Below, piece after piece: positions 45,824 through 56,883 of a stretch of DNA of 64,000 nucleotides. The stretch is from Hordeum vulgare subsp. vulgare (taxonomy: Eukaryota > Streptophyta > Magnoliopsida > Poales > Poaceae), in assembly GCF_904849725.1 (NCBI RefSeq), contig NC_058524.1, positions 509,438,263-509,502,262 on the forward strand, written 5' to 3'. The notes beneath the pieces are model-generated. The model was not told the DNA's origin, made no database searches, and saw only the letters and a program-made list of their open reading frames with translations. The translations under genes were made by a program, and so were the position numbers. Each line of letters opens with the position of its first letter. Position 1 is the stretch's first letter.

Positions 45824-46995
45824 TAAAGTAAAGGTATCCTAATAATAATGAAATTAAAAATATTGAAGAAACATATAATTTTGCATTCCAGAGTAAAGAC
45901 GAAACTAATTACTTATTTCCTAATAAATTTTGAACTTCCTGTATAATGTCAGGAATCTTGGGTGCATCATCACTCCTGATTCTCTACATAAAAAAATACT
46001 TCCTTTATTCCCAGCATCGTATAACAACTATAAGGTATTATCATGTAAGCAATGATAAGTACCAAAAAAGTATTGTTTCATTTGGTAGTTGTACCCATCA
46101 TCGATTAGGCGAATACTTTTCCATACTATTCCATTAGCATTAGCATCATGCTAATATTCTATATAAGATAGTGTTTTTAAGTGATAATTGTGCTTTTAGT
46201 GATGTCTTTAAAAGTGAGGTTTTGACTGACATGGTGCCCAGCACAAGTTACATGCATGTCTTGAAGCTTGCATTAACATTTGATGCCATCACCAAACATA
46301 AAACCTAGGCTCTTCGCTTCCATTTCTTTCTCAATGTATTTTTCAAAAGCTCAGTTTGTCTGGACAACATAAACTATTGTTACGGTATTCCCAAAATAGT
46401 GGATGGCTTGTTAAAGAAGGTTGTTTAAAGTTATAAACAATAGAACATAGCTCTAACAAATAAAGAGAAAGGAATAAAAGTATATTAGATAAATGAACAT
46501 CCCCCACCAAACAGAGTGGTAACATTTGAAAATTGAAATGCAAGAAAGATTGTTCAAACATTTTAGATGCACCAATGTTTAGTAACGGAAATAGTACATG
46601 ACACATTACAAGGCCAAGCATTGCACTGTATTATTTGGAGGGCTCGTTGGAAGTTATATTTTTTAGTGATTATAAGTTTGGAATAAAACAAAAAACAGAA
46701 AGCATTTCGTGCAAATTATAACAAGTGTCCCCATTAAGTTAGCTCTACAAAATAGGATCATGCATGTATTACCGAGTAAACAACCATAACCAAGCAAACT
46801 TAGTGACCAAAGAGGTTCCCTAGCTGCATGGAATGGAGATTGATCACAATGTGAATCCTTCTTTGGAAAATTTATTTTAAGACCGAACCTGAAAGAAACA
46901 AAAATAAACCAAACAATTTTAATAATATGTTTCTATCTAGCCAATTGAAATACTTTCCTTTCTCTAGAAAACAATATGAATACTCTTTTGTATGG
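45824..46995. other. Intergenic sequence, nothing recognised
   Basis: AT-rich. The minus-strand ORF at 46343-46621 (92 codons) is hydrophobic and gives no family match that I recognise. Confidence 0.4.
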
Positions 46996-46997
46996 TA

Positions 46998-47290
46998 CTC
47001 CCTCCGTCCGGTGAAAAGTGTATATATAATTTTTTAGGACAAATTATGGAGTGAAATAAAAAATGCATTGAAAAGATGCAAGCCACCATCTTCTTTAATT
47101 ACCCAACCCCCAATGAGCTAAGTGCATGTAGAAATTAAGGAAACCATGTGTAGAATGTGATTTGTCTTGATTATCGTGTGATGAGAGAGAAGCAATTTTT
47201 TTAATTTAAAGTGCATTGGGAAGATAGAAGTACACTCTTTTGTGAAAAAATTCTACAGCCAAACGTCCACTTTTCACCGGACGGAGGGAG
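46998..47290. mobile_element. Stowaway MITE, 293 bp
   Basis: The terminal inverted repeats are perfect over 23 bases (CTCCCTCCGTCCGGTGAAAAGTG and its complement), with TA duplications at 46996-46997 and 47291-47292. There is no coding capacity. Elements of this type are moved by mariner-like transposases. Confidence 0.93.
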
Positions 47291-47292
47291 TA

Positions 47293-47572
47293 TAAGCCAA
47301 TTTGGACTACAAACTTTCTAATACCCCATTTATTACAAATAAAGGAAAATACATAGCGGTTCATAAAATGTCAATGTGCATTCCCTAATAACATTAGTCT
47401 CATGCATTGCATCTAGCACCGTCATGGGCACAAGAAGGACATCCACACAAGAGATAGCGACACCAAGAAGAGACATCTCTAAGGCTATTGTTCTACTCGA
47501 AATTCCACACACTACCCTGAATCCGCGACATGTTATCTAGATCACCTTTAGTTCCAGCAGATACATGATCTA
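47293..47572. other. Intergenic sequence between MITE and duplication
   Basis: No gene or repeat recognised. The direct flank of the 275-bp duplication begins near 47573. Confidence 0.35.
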
Positions 47573-48115
47573 ATTGGAACAAAAACTCCCAAGAGCGACC
47601 AAAATTTGGAAGAAATTCCAAGAAAAAGACCAAAGCTTTATAGACCATGGGATTCAGTGGTGTTATCCAGAGAAGAGGAGGGTGTCTGCATGCAAGGTCT
47701 CTTGTTTCTCCCATAGAAACGCATGTCCTTCTTTGTTTCTCAACATCTCATGGCTCAATAGAATGATATTGCAACAAACATGATTCATTCGAGACATTAG
47801 TACCACACCTACAACACATACAAAAATATCAAATTATACGATATCTTATTGGAACAAAAACTCTCAAGAGCAACCAAAATTTAGATGAAGTTCCAAGAAA
47901 AAGACCAATTTTTTGTAGACCATGGGATTCAATGGTGTTACCTGGAGAAGGGGGGGGTGTCCGCATGCAAGGTTTGTTGCTGCTCGTGTAGAAATGCCTG
48001 TCCTTCCTTGTTTATCAGATCTCATGGCTCAATAAAATGTTGTTGCAAAAAGCATGATTTATTCGAGAAATTAGTACCAAACCTACAACACACAAAAAAA
48101 AATCAAATTGTTATG
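47573..48115. repeat. Diverged 275-bp tandem duplication
   Basis: Copy 1 starts at 47573 and copy 2 at 47848, both with ATTGGAACAAAAACTC, and they are collinear to about 48115 (AGACCATGGGATTCA, GCATGCAAGGT, CTCATGGCTCAATA in both). Identity is roughly 80-85% by eye. Both copies keep a similar short plus-strand frame (DHGIQWCY, SACKV, RNACPSLF), but I do not recognise a protein family. Confidence 0.75.
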
Positions 48116-48312
48116 AAACCCGCCGTCTGTCCTTAAGCAAAATCTTTTTTAAAGTTTGTTGCGAGCATGCAGTGGACAACTGGATAGATCATTAATTCAA
48201 AAAAAGGGTGAAACAAGGATACATAAAAAGTTAACAATCGAGTAACCAGCCATCTGTCCTCAAGCTAGTTTAGTAAGAAAGAAGATTTAGCAACATATTT
48301 TGTTAAAGTTTG

Positions 48313-48640
48313 TGTAACAGCCCGAGACCGCCGCTCTAGAAGATTCCTCCTTTATTTCGTTCTCGTCGTGTAATTCATTTGGTTGTCCCATTCATCATCA
48401 TGTCATTCACATCATCCGCATTGCATCGGCACTTCTTTGTCATCTGTTTTCAAAACTGGCATCCGTTCATAGTTACCGGTTCTCTCCATTTTCGTTGTTG
48501 ACCATTTTGAGACCAACCACACACGCACACGCCCGTGGCATCGATAAAATGTTGTTTTTAAAAGTGTGTATAAAACTTTCCCTGATTTGTTTGAAACTTG
48601 GTGTGCGGTATTAATATAATGTAGGTGGGCCCTCGTTACA
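48313..48640 (+). repeat. Short 5' LTR of fragment D
   Basis: 328 bp. Bases 48313-48610 match the first ~300 bases of the Z LTR; the last ~30 bases are its own. Confidence 0.75.
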
Positions 48641-48643
48641 AGT

Positions 48644-48655
48644 TGGTACCAGAGC
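48644..48655 (+). other. Primer binding site of fragment D
   Basis: AGT and then TGGTACCAGAGC follow the LTR, the same three-base gap as in element Z and one base from TGGTATCAGAGC. Confidence 0.75.
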
Positions 48656-49860
48656 AGTACCAACCTAGGAGCCCCCTTGATTGATCGAACTTGACCGAGT
48701 CGAGTCTAGTGAAAAACTACTTTGAGTCTAGTTATATATCGGAGGGTACGATTCTTTTTACTCCTCTTCTATGCTCTGGTGAGGTTTATGACTTAGGAAT
48801 TTTAATTCTACTCCTCTTCTCACTCAACTTTTTTTTGGATCACACGAATATTTTGGAATCTATATGATATTGATGTGACGGAGTTCTGTCTTGGTGCCTC
48901 CTGTTTGACTTGATTTCTTCCAGGGAGTTGAGTTCCAGGGGATTCATGAGCATATCGTTATCATTCAGATTTCTTAGTATCTCAGGATGGAGGATGTTCG
49001 AAATTGCTTCAATACTAGTAGCGGCAAGAGGAGTTCGGCATTCCCAGTACTTGTGGAGAGAGTTCGGATGTACTGCCATACTTAGTATCGTTGCGTTTTC
49101 GAGGGCCTGAGATAGATGATTTTCCAAGATCTCTGGTTGTGTGTTGATGGATGTGATACACTGGACGTGTAGTGTTATTGCTAGGAGTTGAGTGATGGAT
49201 TTTACTCCTTGCATCCGTGGACCCGATTGCATAACTAGAAAATTTTGGGGGTTCTTAGGTGGGAATTCAAGTAGTTACCTATGGGATTATCTTCCAACAG
49301 ATGCATGATGTGAGGTTGGGGTTCGACATCCAGTGGAATCGTTTGTTCACGGTCGTCTTTACAGAGGGCAGTCTCGATATATGTCAACAGATATGCTTCG
49401 TCAAGCCTTGTAGTTCGCTACGCCTAGGGAGCATATCCGAGCGTAATTTTAATATGACAATCCAATGTACGATCAAGCCCATGCAAACCTTACCACAAAA
49501 ATATCGAATGGAATCCCTGTCATGAATTTGTTCTGGCTTGTTTAGTAAGCCTCATCCTTTGTTTTGTTGGAGTATGGTAGTTCGAGTTGCTTCGATGTCA
49601 AGTGATGATTTCATATCTTTCCTAAGAGGGCGTTCTCATATTTCTATGGAAGTGCCAATTAACTCTTTTGCTCAATCAAATTGTCTTATCAATTTTTGTC
49701 AACCGGAGTTGTCATGTCAATTCTTGTCCAATCGGAGTGCTTCTCTTCAAGTTAATTCTACCCTCTTCAAATATTTGCAAGATCAATCTCTCATTTCTTT
49801 CCGGAGTTCGTCTCATATAACCAAGCTCGTCTCATATTTGCAAGATCCTACTCAATTTGT

Positions 49861-51213
49861 TACAAATATTGCATGATGTCAAGCATGGAATCAATAAACA
49901 TAAGCAACAGACCAATGTCAAGCACGTGGCACCAATCAAGGTATCATTTAAATCAAATGATACATCCATCTCATACACAATTCATGTTCATGATAAAAGA
50001 GAGAAGAACACGGGGCTACCTGAGCGGGGCTCCAGATCCGAGCTTGTTGGGAGAAGGCCAGGAGAGGAAGAAATGAAGCGGTTAGGGGGATGTAGTCGCT
50101 GGTCCAGGTCGCCCAAGAGGGCTCGCACCTGGTTAACGAAAGAGAAGCTGACGGCTCTAGGCGACATGGACATGGCCGCTGGTCGGAGTTGACGAACAAG
50201 GCGACGAAGGTGCTTGAGGTCATCGGGACGAGGTGAGGACGGACCGTCGCCGGCTTTCACGGTCACTGGCAGCGGATGATGTGAGGATGGACTGGCGGCA
50301 GAAAACCTAGCGTCGCCCTCGCTGCTACATCTCCTGAGTGCGGGGGGCGTGGGGGTGGTAATGAATCCGGAGGAGTCAAAACAAGGTCTTTGGCTCGCTT
50401 AAGGCAGAGTCACCCACATCCTCGTTGGCTGAGGCGGGAGACGGCGAGGGGCGGTGCTGGGAGGCGGGAGACGGCGAGGGGAGCCGAGGGGGAGCGCCGG
50501 GAGGCGGGAGATAGTGGTTCGGGCTGCTAGAGACGGGGAGGGGCTACACCGAGGTGGGCGGGGTGAGCAGCGAGCGGCGCAGGGGCGAGCGAGAGCGGTT
50601 CCGTGCATAATTGATAGCGCATGGGGGTTTTATTAGCGATGGGATTAGCAGGGGTTTCGTTAGCGAGGGATCAGGTTCGTTAACAACAAAATTATATCAT
50701 TGATGACATGATTAGACATCCAGATTTGTAGTTGGATGTGCCCTTTTTTTTAGTGGTAGTAGATAAGGTCGTGGGCTTAATTGACGGGAGCACACATTTT
50801 CTTAGAATGTGGACCATGAGATTAAATAAGAACCAACACCGCTGGACCGGTCTGAACGATATTTCCTATCAGACTTCTGATAAGAAGAGTGGATCAAGAA
50901 GCATACTCAGGAGGGCAATACTTGGGGTGGAAATAATATATGGCTGGGTAGATCATAAATCGCATCAATCTTAAGAATGACCATTTTGTAAGACTAATAT
51001 GTGAAAAATAAGGAATACCAAACACATGATTTTTTCTCTCCTTTTCCTAACAAAGAATAAAGACTAGATGTGATGTTCATACGCGGGGTGTATGGTATGA
51101 CCGAGATGACTTTTTTTCTTTCTAGGGAATGGCAGGATCGTATGCAGAGGCCATATGTGAGTTCATGAGTTAAACAAAGAATCCTTTATCAAAGAAAAAA
51201 AGTAGCTACCTGT
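49861..51213. other. GC-rich then ordinary intergenic sequence
   Basis: Bases 49985-50640 are GC-rich, with several overlapping open frames on both strands, none recognised. On the minus strand it could be a promoter or first exon of a lost gene. It includes a short tandem repeat of GAGGCGGGAGACGGCGAGGGG type (50431-50520). The rest up to the CACTA start shows nothing recognisable. Confidence 0.35.
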
Positions 51214-51227
51214 CACTAGTAGGAGAA

Positions 51228-51430
51228 AGCCTAGTAGTAGCGCTGGAATTACCCATACCAGTAGTGCTACAGCTAAGACGCTACAGCTAAGTTGTAGCAG
51301 TAGCGCTGGAAAACAAGCGCTACTCGTAAGTACGGTTAGCAGTAGCGTTGGAAGATAACAAGCGTTGCTGCTAAACCAGCACTGCTGCTAAACCAGCACT
51401 GCTGCTAGGCACCTACTAGCGCTACTGCTA
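51228..51430. repeat. Left subterminal repeats of the CACTA element
   Basis: At least eight units of AGTAGCGCTGG, AGCGCTACT or GCACTGCTGCTAA type in both orientations. In En/Spm elements such arrays are the binding sites for the TNPA-type protein. Confidence 0.85.
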
Positions 51431-51700
51431 ATATTCCTGCTTTCACAGGTTTCATTCCCCTTTACGTATATGTGCATTCTCTATACAGTAGTGTCATCAT
51501 ATCAGAATAAACATACATTATTCTCATCATATCATACACATACAGTAGTCTCGTCATACCATCGTCATCATCATCATCATTATTCAACACAAATATCATC
51601 ACATCTCTAAAATAGCGATACACAAGTCAGGTCTCGAATAAATGCAACTGCATGGTCATGGTACACCCATAAGTTTCATCATCTCTATCTAAACCATGAT

Positions 51701-51943
51701 CTAGAAGAGAAGAGCGATCAGTATGAGCAAGAGGGTGACTATGTAGTACTTCTTGAGGCTTCGGTTTCACTCCCTCTCTTGCGGTAGCATCCACCTCAAG
51801 TAACTATTTTCTGCTTAGGCTCTGCTGTCGAACCCTCTATGGCTACCGCCCGGGTATGTGTCCACCTGGGCCTGAGTGTCTGGCCAGTGGTCGTACACTC
51901 CTCGAACCCTCCCAATGAATACAATGTAGTAGTCTTTCGCCAT
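51701..51943 (-). pseudogene. Small CACTA-borne ORF: RNase H1 N-terminal domain plus hydrophobic tail
   Basis: 81 codons in one frame from the ATG at 51943 to TAG at 51701, with two internal stops (TAA at 51815-51817 and TGA further on). Residues 5-42 read YYIVFIGRVRGVYDHWPD ... PGGSHRGFDSRA, which fits the hybrid-binding fold of the RNase H1 N-terminus (Cauli_VI family): YY.V..G...G.Y..W, then a Q-V pair, then the G-F block. The sequence after the first stop continues plausibly and ends KKYYIVTLLLILIALLF, a single hydrophobic segment at the very C-terminus that looks like a tail anchor. It lies between ORF2 and the left terminus, on the strand of the other CACTA genes. Its role in the element is unknown. 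Confidence 0.7.
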
Positions 51944-52134
51944 CTCCAATCTATGTACGTGCATCGTAAGTTGATGAGTTCAACAATAATATGCAACATA
52001 ATGCACTTGAGAAACATAAAGAGGCATAGTTAGCAAATTACAAGCAACCTATAGTAAACATTAATAACGAAGTTCCTCATACCCAAACTAATTAAGTAGA
52101 GTGATCTACGCTAATTCATAGAAATACACTAGTA
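51944..52134. other. Spacer between ORF2 and the small ORF
   Basis: About 190 bases of AT-rich sequence, no feature recognised. Confidence 0.3.
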
Positions 52135-55100
52135 CTAATTAAACATATACATTGTCATCGTCAACCACTCCTCCATGTTGGCGCTCCAATCTTCATAGTC
52201 AGGGAGGAAGCACCCGAGCTTCATGAAAGGCTTCAGGTCCAGACGCTGAGCAAGTAGCAGTGTTCAGACATTATCCCGCCTCATTGGCCCATGGTAGAAC
52301 ATCCGTGTTGGTTCGAGGACCTCCACCATGCTCACTTGGGCAAGTTCACACTGTACATGATAAAACTCAGCTCGGATTCGATGATCCGATGTCCTTCCCA
52401 TGCTTGTAGCCAAGTTGACAATATCGGCATCGCTGAAAGCAGCCGACATGCGAAGGTGTTGATTATCCCTTCTGTACTCGATCATGTGATGCATGAGGTA
52501 GAATCCATCAGCATTACCATCGTTCGGTTGTTGGATGTAGCAGAAGTCGGTCTTATGGCTGAAAACCGACCCTTTATTCCTATACTTTTTCACCTTGATA
52601 TATTCACCAGTAAGGTTGAAGGTTAAAATGGCACTATCAAGAACACTCTTTATGTGCGTGTAATCCCTTTTCTTGATGTTCTTCGCCGAGTCCAAGTACG
52701 GAGCACGGGAGTATTGTGGGTACAGACAGAGGAGGATGGCCCCTTCGCTGCGCAAAATAAGTACACCTCAAACTAGCCTCCATGCTTGCAATGGAATGAT
52801 TAAAACTTACGAAAGGATATCCACAAATGACTTACGTGGGATGATAAGGAAGGAGAATTGTTTCCTTGTTGTTATTAGCGATCATGAACTCGCCGACGTA
52901 CTTGCTCGCATAGTCACGGTGCTCTTTGCAAACCGCCAAGAAGATCTCGTGCATATAGTATGGGTCCACGACGAAATATATTCTATGTTCTCGCGCCCGA
53001 TGATGTAGTTGAGATACAACGCATACAAGCAAATGAACTGAAAATCCAGCTTGGTCATGTGGAACATGTCATAGATGTAGTCAAATCGCAGGATGAACTT
53101 ATCCGCGGGCATCTATTGACGTATGACCTCACATTCGGAACCTGAGTCGCGTAAAGTGGCTATCCTGGTTTTTCCGAGATGAGAAGGCTTTTCTCTCTGG
53201 CGAGCACATCATCATGAAGTCTCCTTTGATCATTGTTCAATACGTTCCATAGCGCTTTCTGAGGTAGGATCGGGTGGCCGGTGACATGGAAACGCTCCAC
53301 ACCTACTACACGTATTCTGTCTACCTCCCGGGGCTTCAGAGGTGGCTGGCTGCTTGGAGCAGCTCTAGCGCCTTTAGAGCCTTTCTTGTTCGGTCTCCTC
53401 CTTTGCTTATTGGCGGGTGGAAGTAGTTAGCCCACCATACCTTCCCTAACCACCACCTCCAGTGTCGTCGGGCTAACCAGTGGACAACACTCGTGTTGTT
53501 CTTGCTGGGTAGAGGCGGCATCTGGAGGCATCTCCTGCGAGGATCGCATGAGGAGAGACTTTTTGCAATCAGCAGGAAAATCATCTCCATGCAGCATCAA
53601 GTCATCTCCATGCTCATAGCCTGAGTCATAAGCACGAGCATCATCATAGCCGGTATTGATATACTTGTTAGGGTCATAATTATCCTCCTCCATGACATCA
53701 TCAACATTTGGTTCTTCGATAGGAGCGATGTCATCTGACACTAATGGAGGGCCTTCCTCGTGTCGTCCGCTATCACCCACCACGACAGGTGTAGGTAATT
53801 GGGTAGGTGGGGTGGTGTTCATACCTTGTTGATGAGTTGTCATTGGTGTGCTACCGGGCGCCTCGACACGAAGAAGAGTCTTCGGCCAAGGCAAGAACCA
53901 GTTCTTGCATGCACCAATCCATTTAGGGGTCTCATCATCATCGACTGGTACCGGAGGAGGCAAATCCTTGAAGCATGCTTTGACATTGGCCACACAAACT
54001 TTGAATATGCTATGGGGCATCTATCGGTTGTGGAGCATGCGGTCCGTCGGCTTCACGATCGTTTCCTTTCCCACGTCCACCTTCTGACCGTTGATGTTGT
54101 ACAGTAGGATGCATGGGGCTTCGTTGGCCTGCGAAGACATGTCTATGATGTCAGACTTACGAAAGGCAACTCAAACGGAAGACTATAGATATGTTGGTGA
54201 AGCATGTATGACGCGTAATTACCGCGATGGCGTCGATCTCAACAAAGACGAAGCCCCGCTGAGCATGCTAGAGACGGAGGATGGACTGCTATGAACAGGA
54301 GCGAGACCAGGTACGGGAGCATGTGCGGTTGCGTGAGCAGGTGCTGATGGTGCGATGTTCACCGAATTTCTCCCGACAAAGCTGGCAAGGGGAAAGTCCT
54401 CTGACCCTTTATCTGGATTGTTCTTTGTCCAATCCCAAACTGCCCGAACCAAGCTGCTAAAGGAAGCTGCCAGAGCTGCACTGACCCTTTCTTCGACTGC
54501 CTTGACAAACTCTTCTTTGGTCTCAGCTTTGATCTTATCAACCGCAAGCGCGACCTTCTCGACGATGATCAGTTGAGTAAGCATCCATCTCTGCCTTTTT
54601 TCCTCCGGCTTCTCGTGGTAGCACTTCTTCCACAAGGTGCCATCTCCGACATCATGCACACATCCATACGACGGAGGTTTGTCCACCCAGACATTTTTCA
54701 GTATGTTCAGGGCCCGATTGAACGGGTTGTCCCACTTGGGCGCCGCTGACGACTGAGATGACTCATCGCTTTCGGTTGCCTTTTGGTGCTGCTCCTTCTG
54801 CAAAAGGAACGTGGATGGTTTACAAATGTGACAAAACTTGTTGTCGAATTGATTGGAAGCTAATATAAGGTGGTAATGTAACAATTACGAGTAGTCTCAT
54901 GAACTCCCTCATGTTGGGGTTCGTGTAAAAGATCTTATTGACGGGATCCCACTTGTACCGGGCCCTGATCGAGTCATGCTCCCGCGGGTCGGTGAACTCC
55001 ACCAAGGGGTCTGGGATTCCATGACTTTCATGTTCGGTGTCCTCCTTGGCCCATATGTGCCTCTTCCCCTCGTAACCATGGATTCCGAGGCGGTGGGGAG

Positions 55101-55553
55101 GCGCGTTCCTTGCCTGGAGCGCCTTCATTTTCTCTGAGTTCTTCTTGATTTCTTGTGCTCCATATGTGGTATCTTCCTTAACTTTTTGTCGTTGATATTG
55201 GCGGTTTCCCTCAAGATGCATCCTAGTTTATTGCTGTAGCACACACGCGCTTCCTCCGGCGCCGTTGGCTCTAATTTCTTGGGGTGCATTGCCGTGATCA
55301 CAATTTTTCTGATGCTGAGATCATTTGGTTTTCGTGCCCTCTTCGGCTTCGGTCCTTCACCAACTATGTCATCATCGTTACCGGTCTTGTGGGTAGTGTT
55401 GGTGGCAGTGCCAATATCAGTGTTGGAGTTGGTGCCAGTGCCACCCTGCACCCGCAAGTGGTGTTCGTCCAGGTAATCGATATAATGATTGGCTGCCTCG
55501 ACGGGGTCTTCCTCGAGGCGACCAGAACGCCCGACTTCCTCGTGGCTAGACAT
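52135..55553 (-). pseudogene. CACTA ORF2: Ptta/En-Spm protein with Ulp1-like C-terminus (broken)
   Basis: It begins MSSHEEVGRSGRLEEDP at 55553. The part at 55221-54889 (HRLGIHGYEGKRHIWAKE) is the conserved core of plant Ptta/En-Spm proteins, reached by a frame change near 55170. Intron 54888-54798 (GTAATT...TTTTGCAG) leads to 54797-54219 with KWDNPFNRALNILKNVW and a coiled, acidic part. A further block (54150-53427) has an in-frame TAG before MPHSIFK. The C-terminus (53112-52836, then after an 88-base GTAAGT...GCGCAG intron, 52747-52135) resembles a C48 Ulp1 peptidase, but has EGAILL where the catalytic His is expected and NADGFY where CGFY is expected. An in-frame TGA (codon ending at 52264) precedes a conserved tail that ends at 52135. 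Confidence 0.75.
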
Positions 55554-56384
55554 ATTTCCTACGAGTACTTAAGTATGCTAGTTTAATTCTAGGCCAAATA
55601 AAATGAATAATAAAAAGGGCCTATTTGGTCGGAATGTTGATTCATTCCCCTTCCGGAAAATCTCGGGCACTCGATATGTCCTAGATTCTAGCACAAGTCA
55701 TGCCAAAATTCACGGAAATTTTCGGCATGACCTTTGCTAAAAAGTGGACATATGGAGCGCCTCAAATTTTCCGGAACAGAAGTGAATCAACATTCCGGTA
55801 AAACATAGGCCACTCGGGTATTCTTCGTCGATTGTCCATTCAACCAACAATATTCATATCATATTCAACAATTGTCAATAAAAGATATAATCAACAATAA
55901 TGGTATATGGAAATGAACATCAATGTCATGTATCATATAACATCAATCTTGTTTTTTTGTTTATATAGAAACAATTACTTTCACCAAGTTTTTGAAAAGA
56001 AAAACAATTATGTGTTTTGTTTATAGCTAAATGCCATAGTGTGTGCGTGTGGGTGTGTGTGAGAGAGAGAGAGAGAGATGGAGAGAGAGAGAGGAGGGCA
56101 GGTGATAGGCTTACAGTCGGCAACAGAGGGGCGGGCTAAGGCTCGGGCGGCGGCGGTCGAGGGTGGGCTCGGGCAGTAGCCGTGAGGTCAAGGGCGGGTA
56201 CGGGAGAGGGCGGCGGCAGCATCGAGGTCAAGGGCGGCCTCGGGCAGTGGCGGTGAGATCGAGGGCGGACTCGGGCGACGATCGGCATCGAGGTCGAGGG
56301 CGTGTAGGGCGACGATAGCGACACAAGAGTGGGGGAGAGGTGGACTTAGGAAAATTTCAGGCCCGCGCGGGTTAAGTCAAAATA
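55554..56384 (-). other. Spacer upstream of ORF2, probable promoter region
   Basis: AT-rich near the ATG and GC-rich from 56100 to 56340, with a GT/GA microsatellite (56041-56094). No open frame is recognised. The GC-rich part repeats CGGGC.GTGG.G-type words without a clear period. Confidence 0.4.
56041..56094. repeat. (GT)n(GA)n microsatellite
   Basis: GTGTGTGCGTGTGGGTGTGT followed by an imperfect (GA) run. Confidence 0.9.
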
Positions 56385-56590
56385 GGAGTAGCGTTAGGTA
56401 AGTACCAGCACTATAGCTAAGTTAGCTATAGCGTTGGGTGCTTACCCGACGCTACTGCTAAATCTTATTATTATTATTATTTTCTTTTCTAGTTTACAGA
56501 TAGGAGTAGCGGTGGATCAATACGCAACGCTATAGATAATAGTGTTGGGTACTCATCGAGCGCTACTGCTAACTTTTTATTATTATTATT
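56385..56590. repeat. Internal subterminal-type repeats of the CACTA element
   Basis: Several AGTAGCGTTGG, ACGCTACTGCTAA and CAGCACTATAGC units, the same class as in the two terminal arrays. They lie between the 3' end of TNP2 and the promoter of ORF2. No CACTA or TAGTG terminus with matching flank is visible here. Confidence 0.7.
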
Positions 56591-56826
56591 TTTCTTTTCT
56601 TTTTATTATTTTCCTTTCCTTTTCTGTATACTTTTCTTTTTATTTTTTATTGATTTCTCTCTTTTGTTTTTGTTTTTTGTTTTATCCCGACGACCTCCCA
56701 CGCAGTCGACGAGAACGTCTCCCTCTCACACTGTGCGAATATCACCGGAACCATGTGGTGGTAATTGAAGGGGATGCGATGTATATATCATTTGTCCGAT
56801 TACGGCTACTTAAGTGCGTACACAAA

Positions 56827-56827
56827 A

Positions 56828-56863
<36 letters not shown>

Positions 56864-56874
56864 TATATATAAAT
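56827..56874. repeat. (ATAC)n(AT)n microsatellite
   Basis: About seven ATAC units followed by about eight AT units, just beyond the TNP2 stop codon. Confidence 0.92.
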
Positions 56875-56883
56875 GATGGTTTT

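Larger units (their letters stand above)
48313..49860 (+). mobile_element. 5' fragment D of a relative of element Z
   Basis: It begins with an LTR start TGTAACAGCCCGAGACCG nearly identical to that of element Z (minus strand at 16115). A 328-bp LTR ending CCTCGTTACA and a primer site follow, then an internal segment collinear with Z at about 11700-12830. The sequence loses similarity near 49860, and no 3' LTR is found. The LTR is about a tenth of the length of the Z LTR. Confidence 0.8.

Noticed and set aside
49988..50636. Several overlapping ORFs of 60-110 codons in GC-rich DNA
   Set aside because: Open on both strands because of composition; proteins are Arg/Pro-rich without domain signature or splice context.
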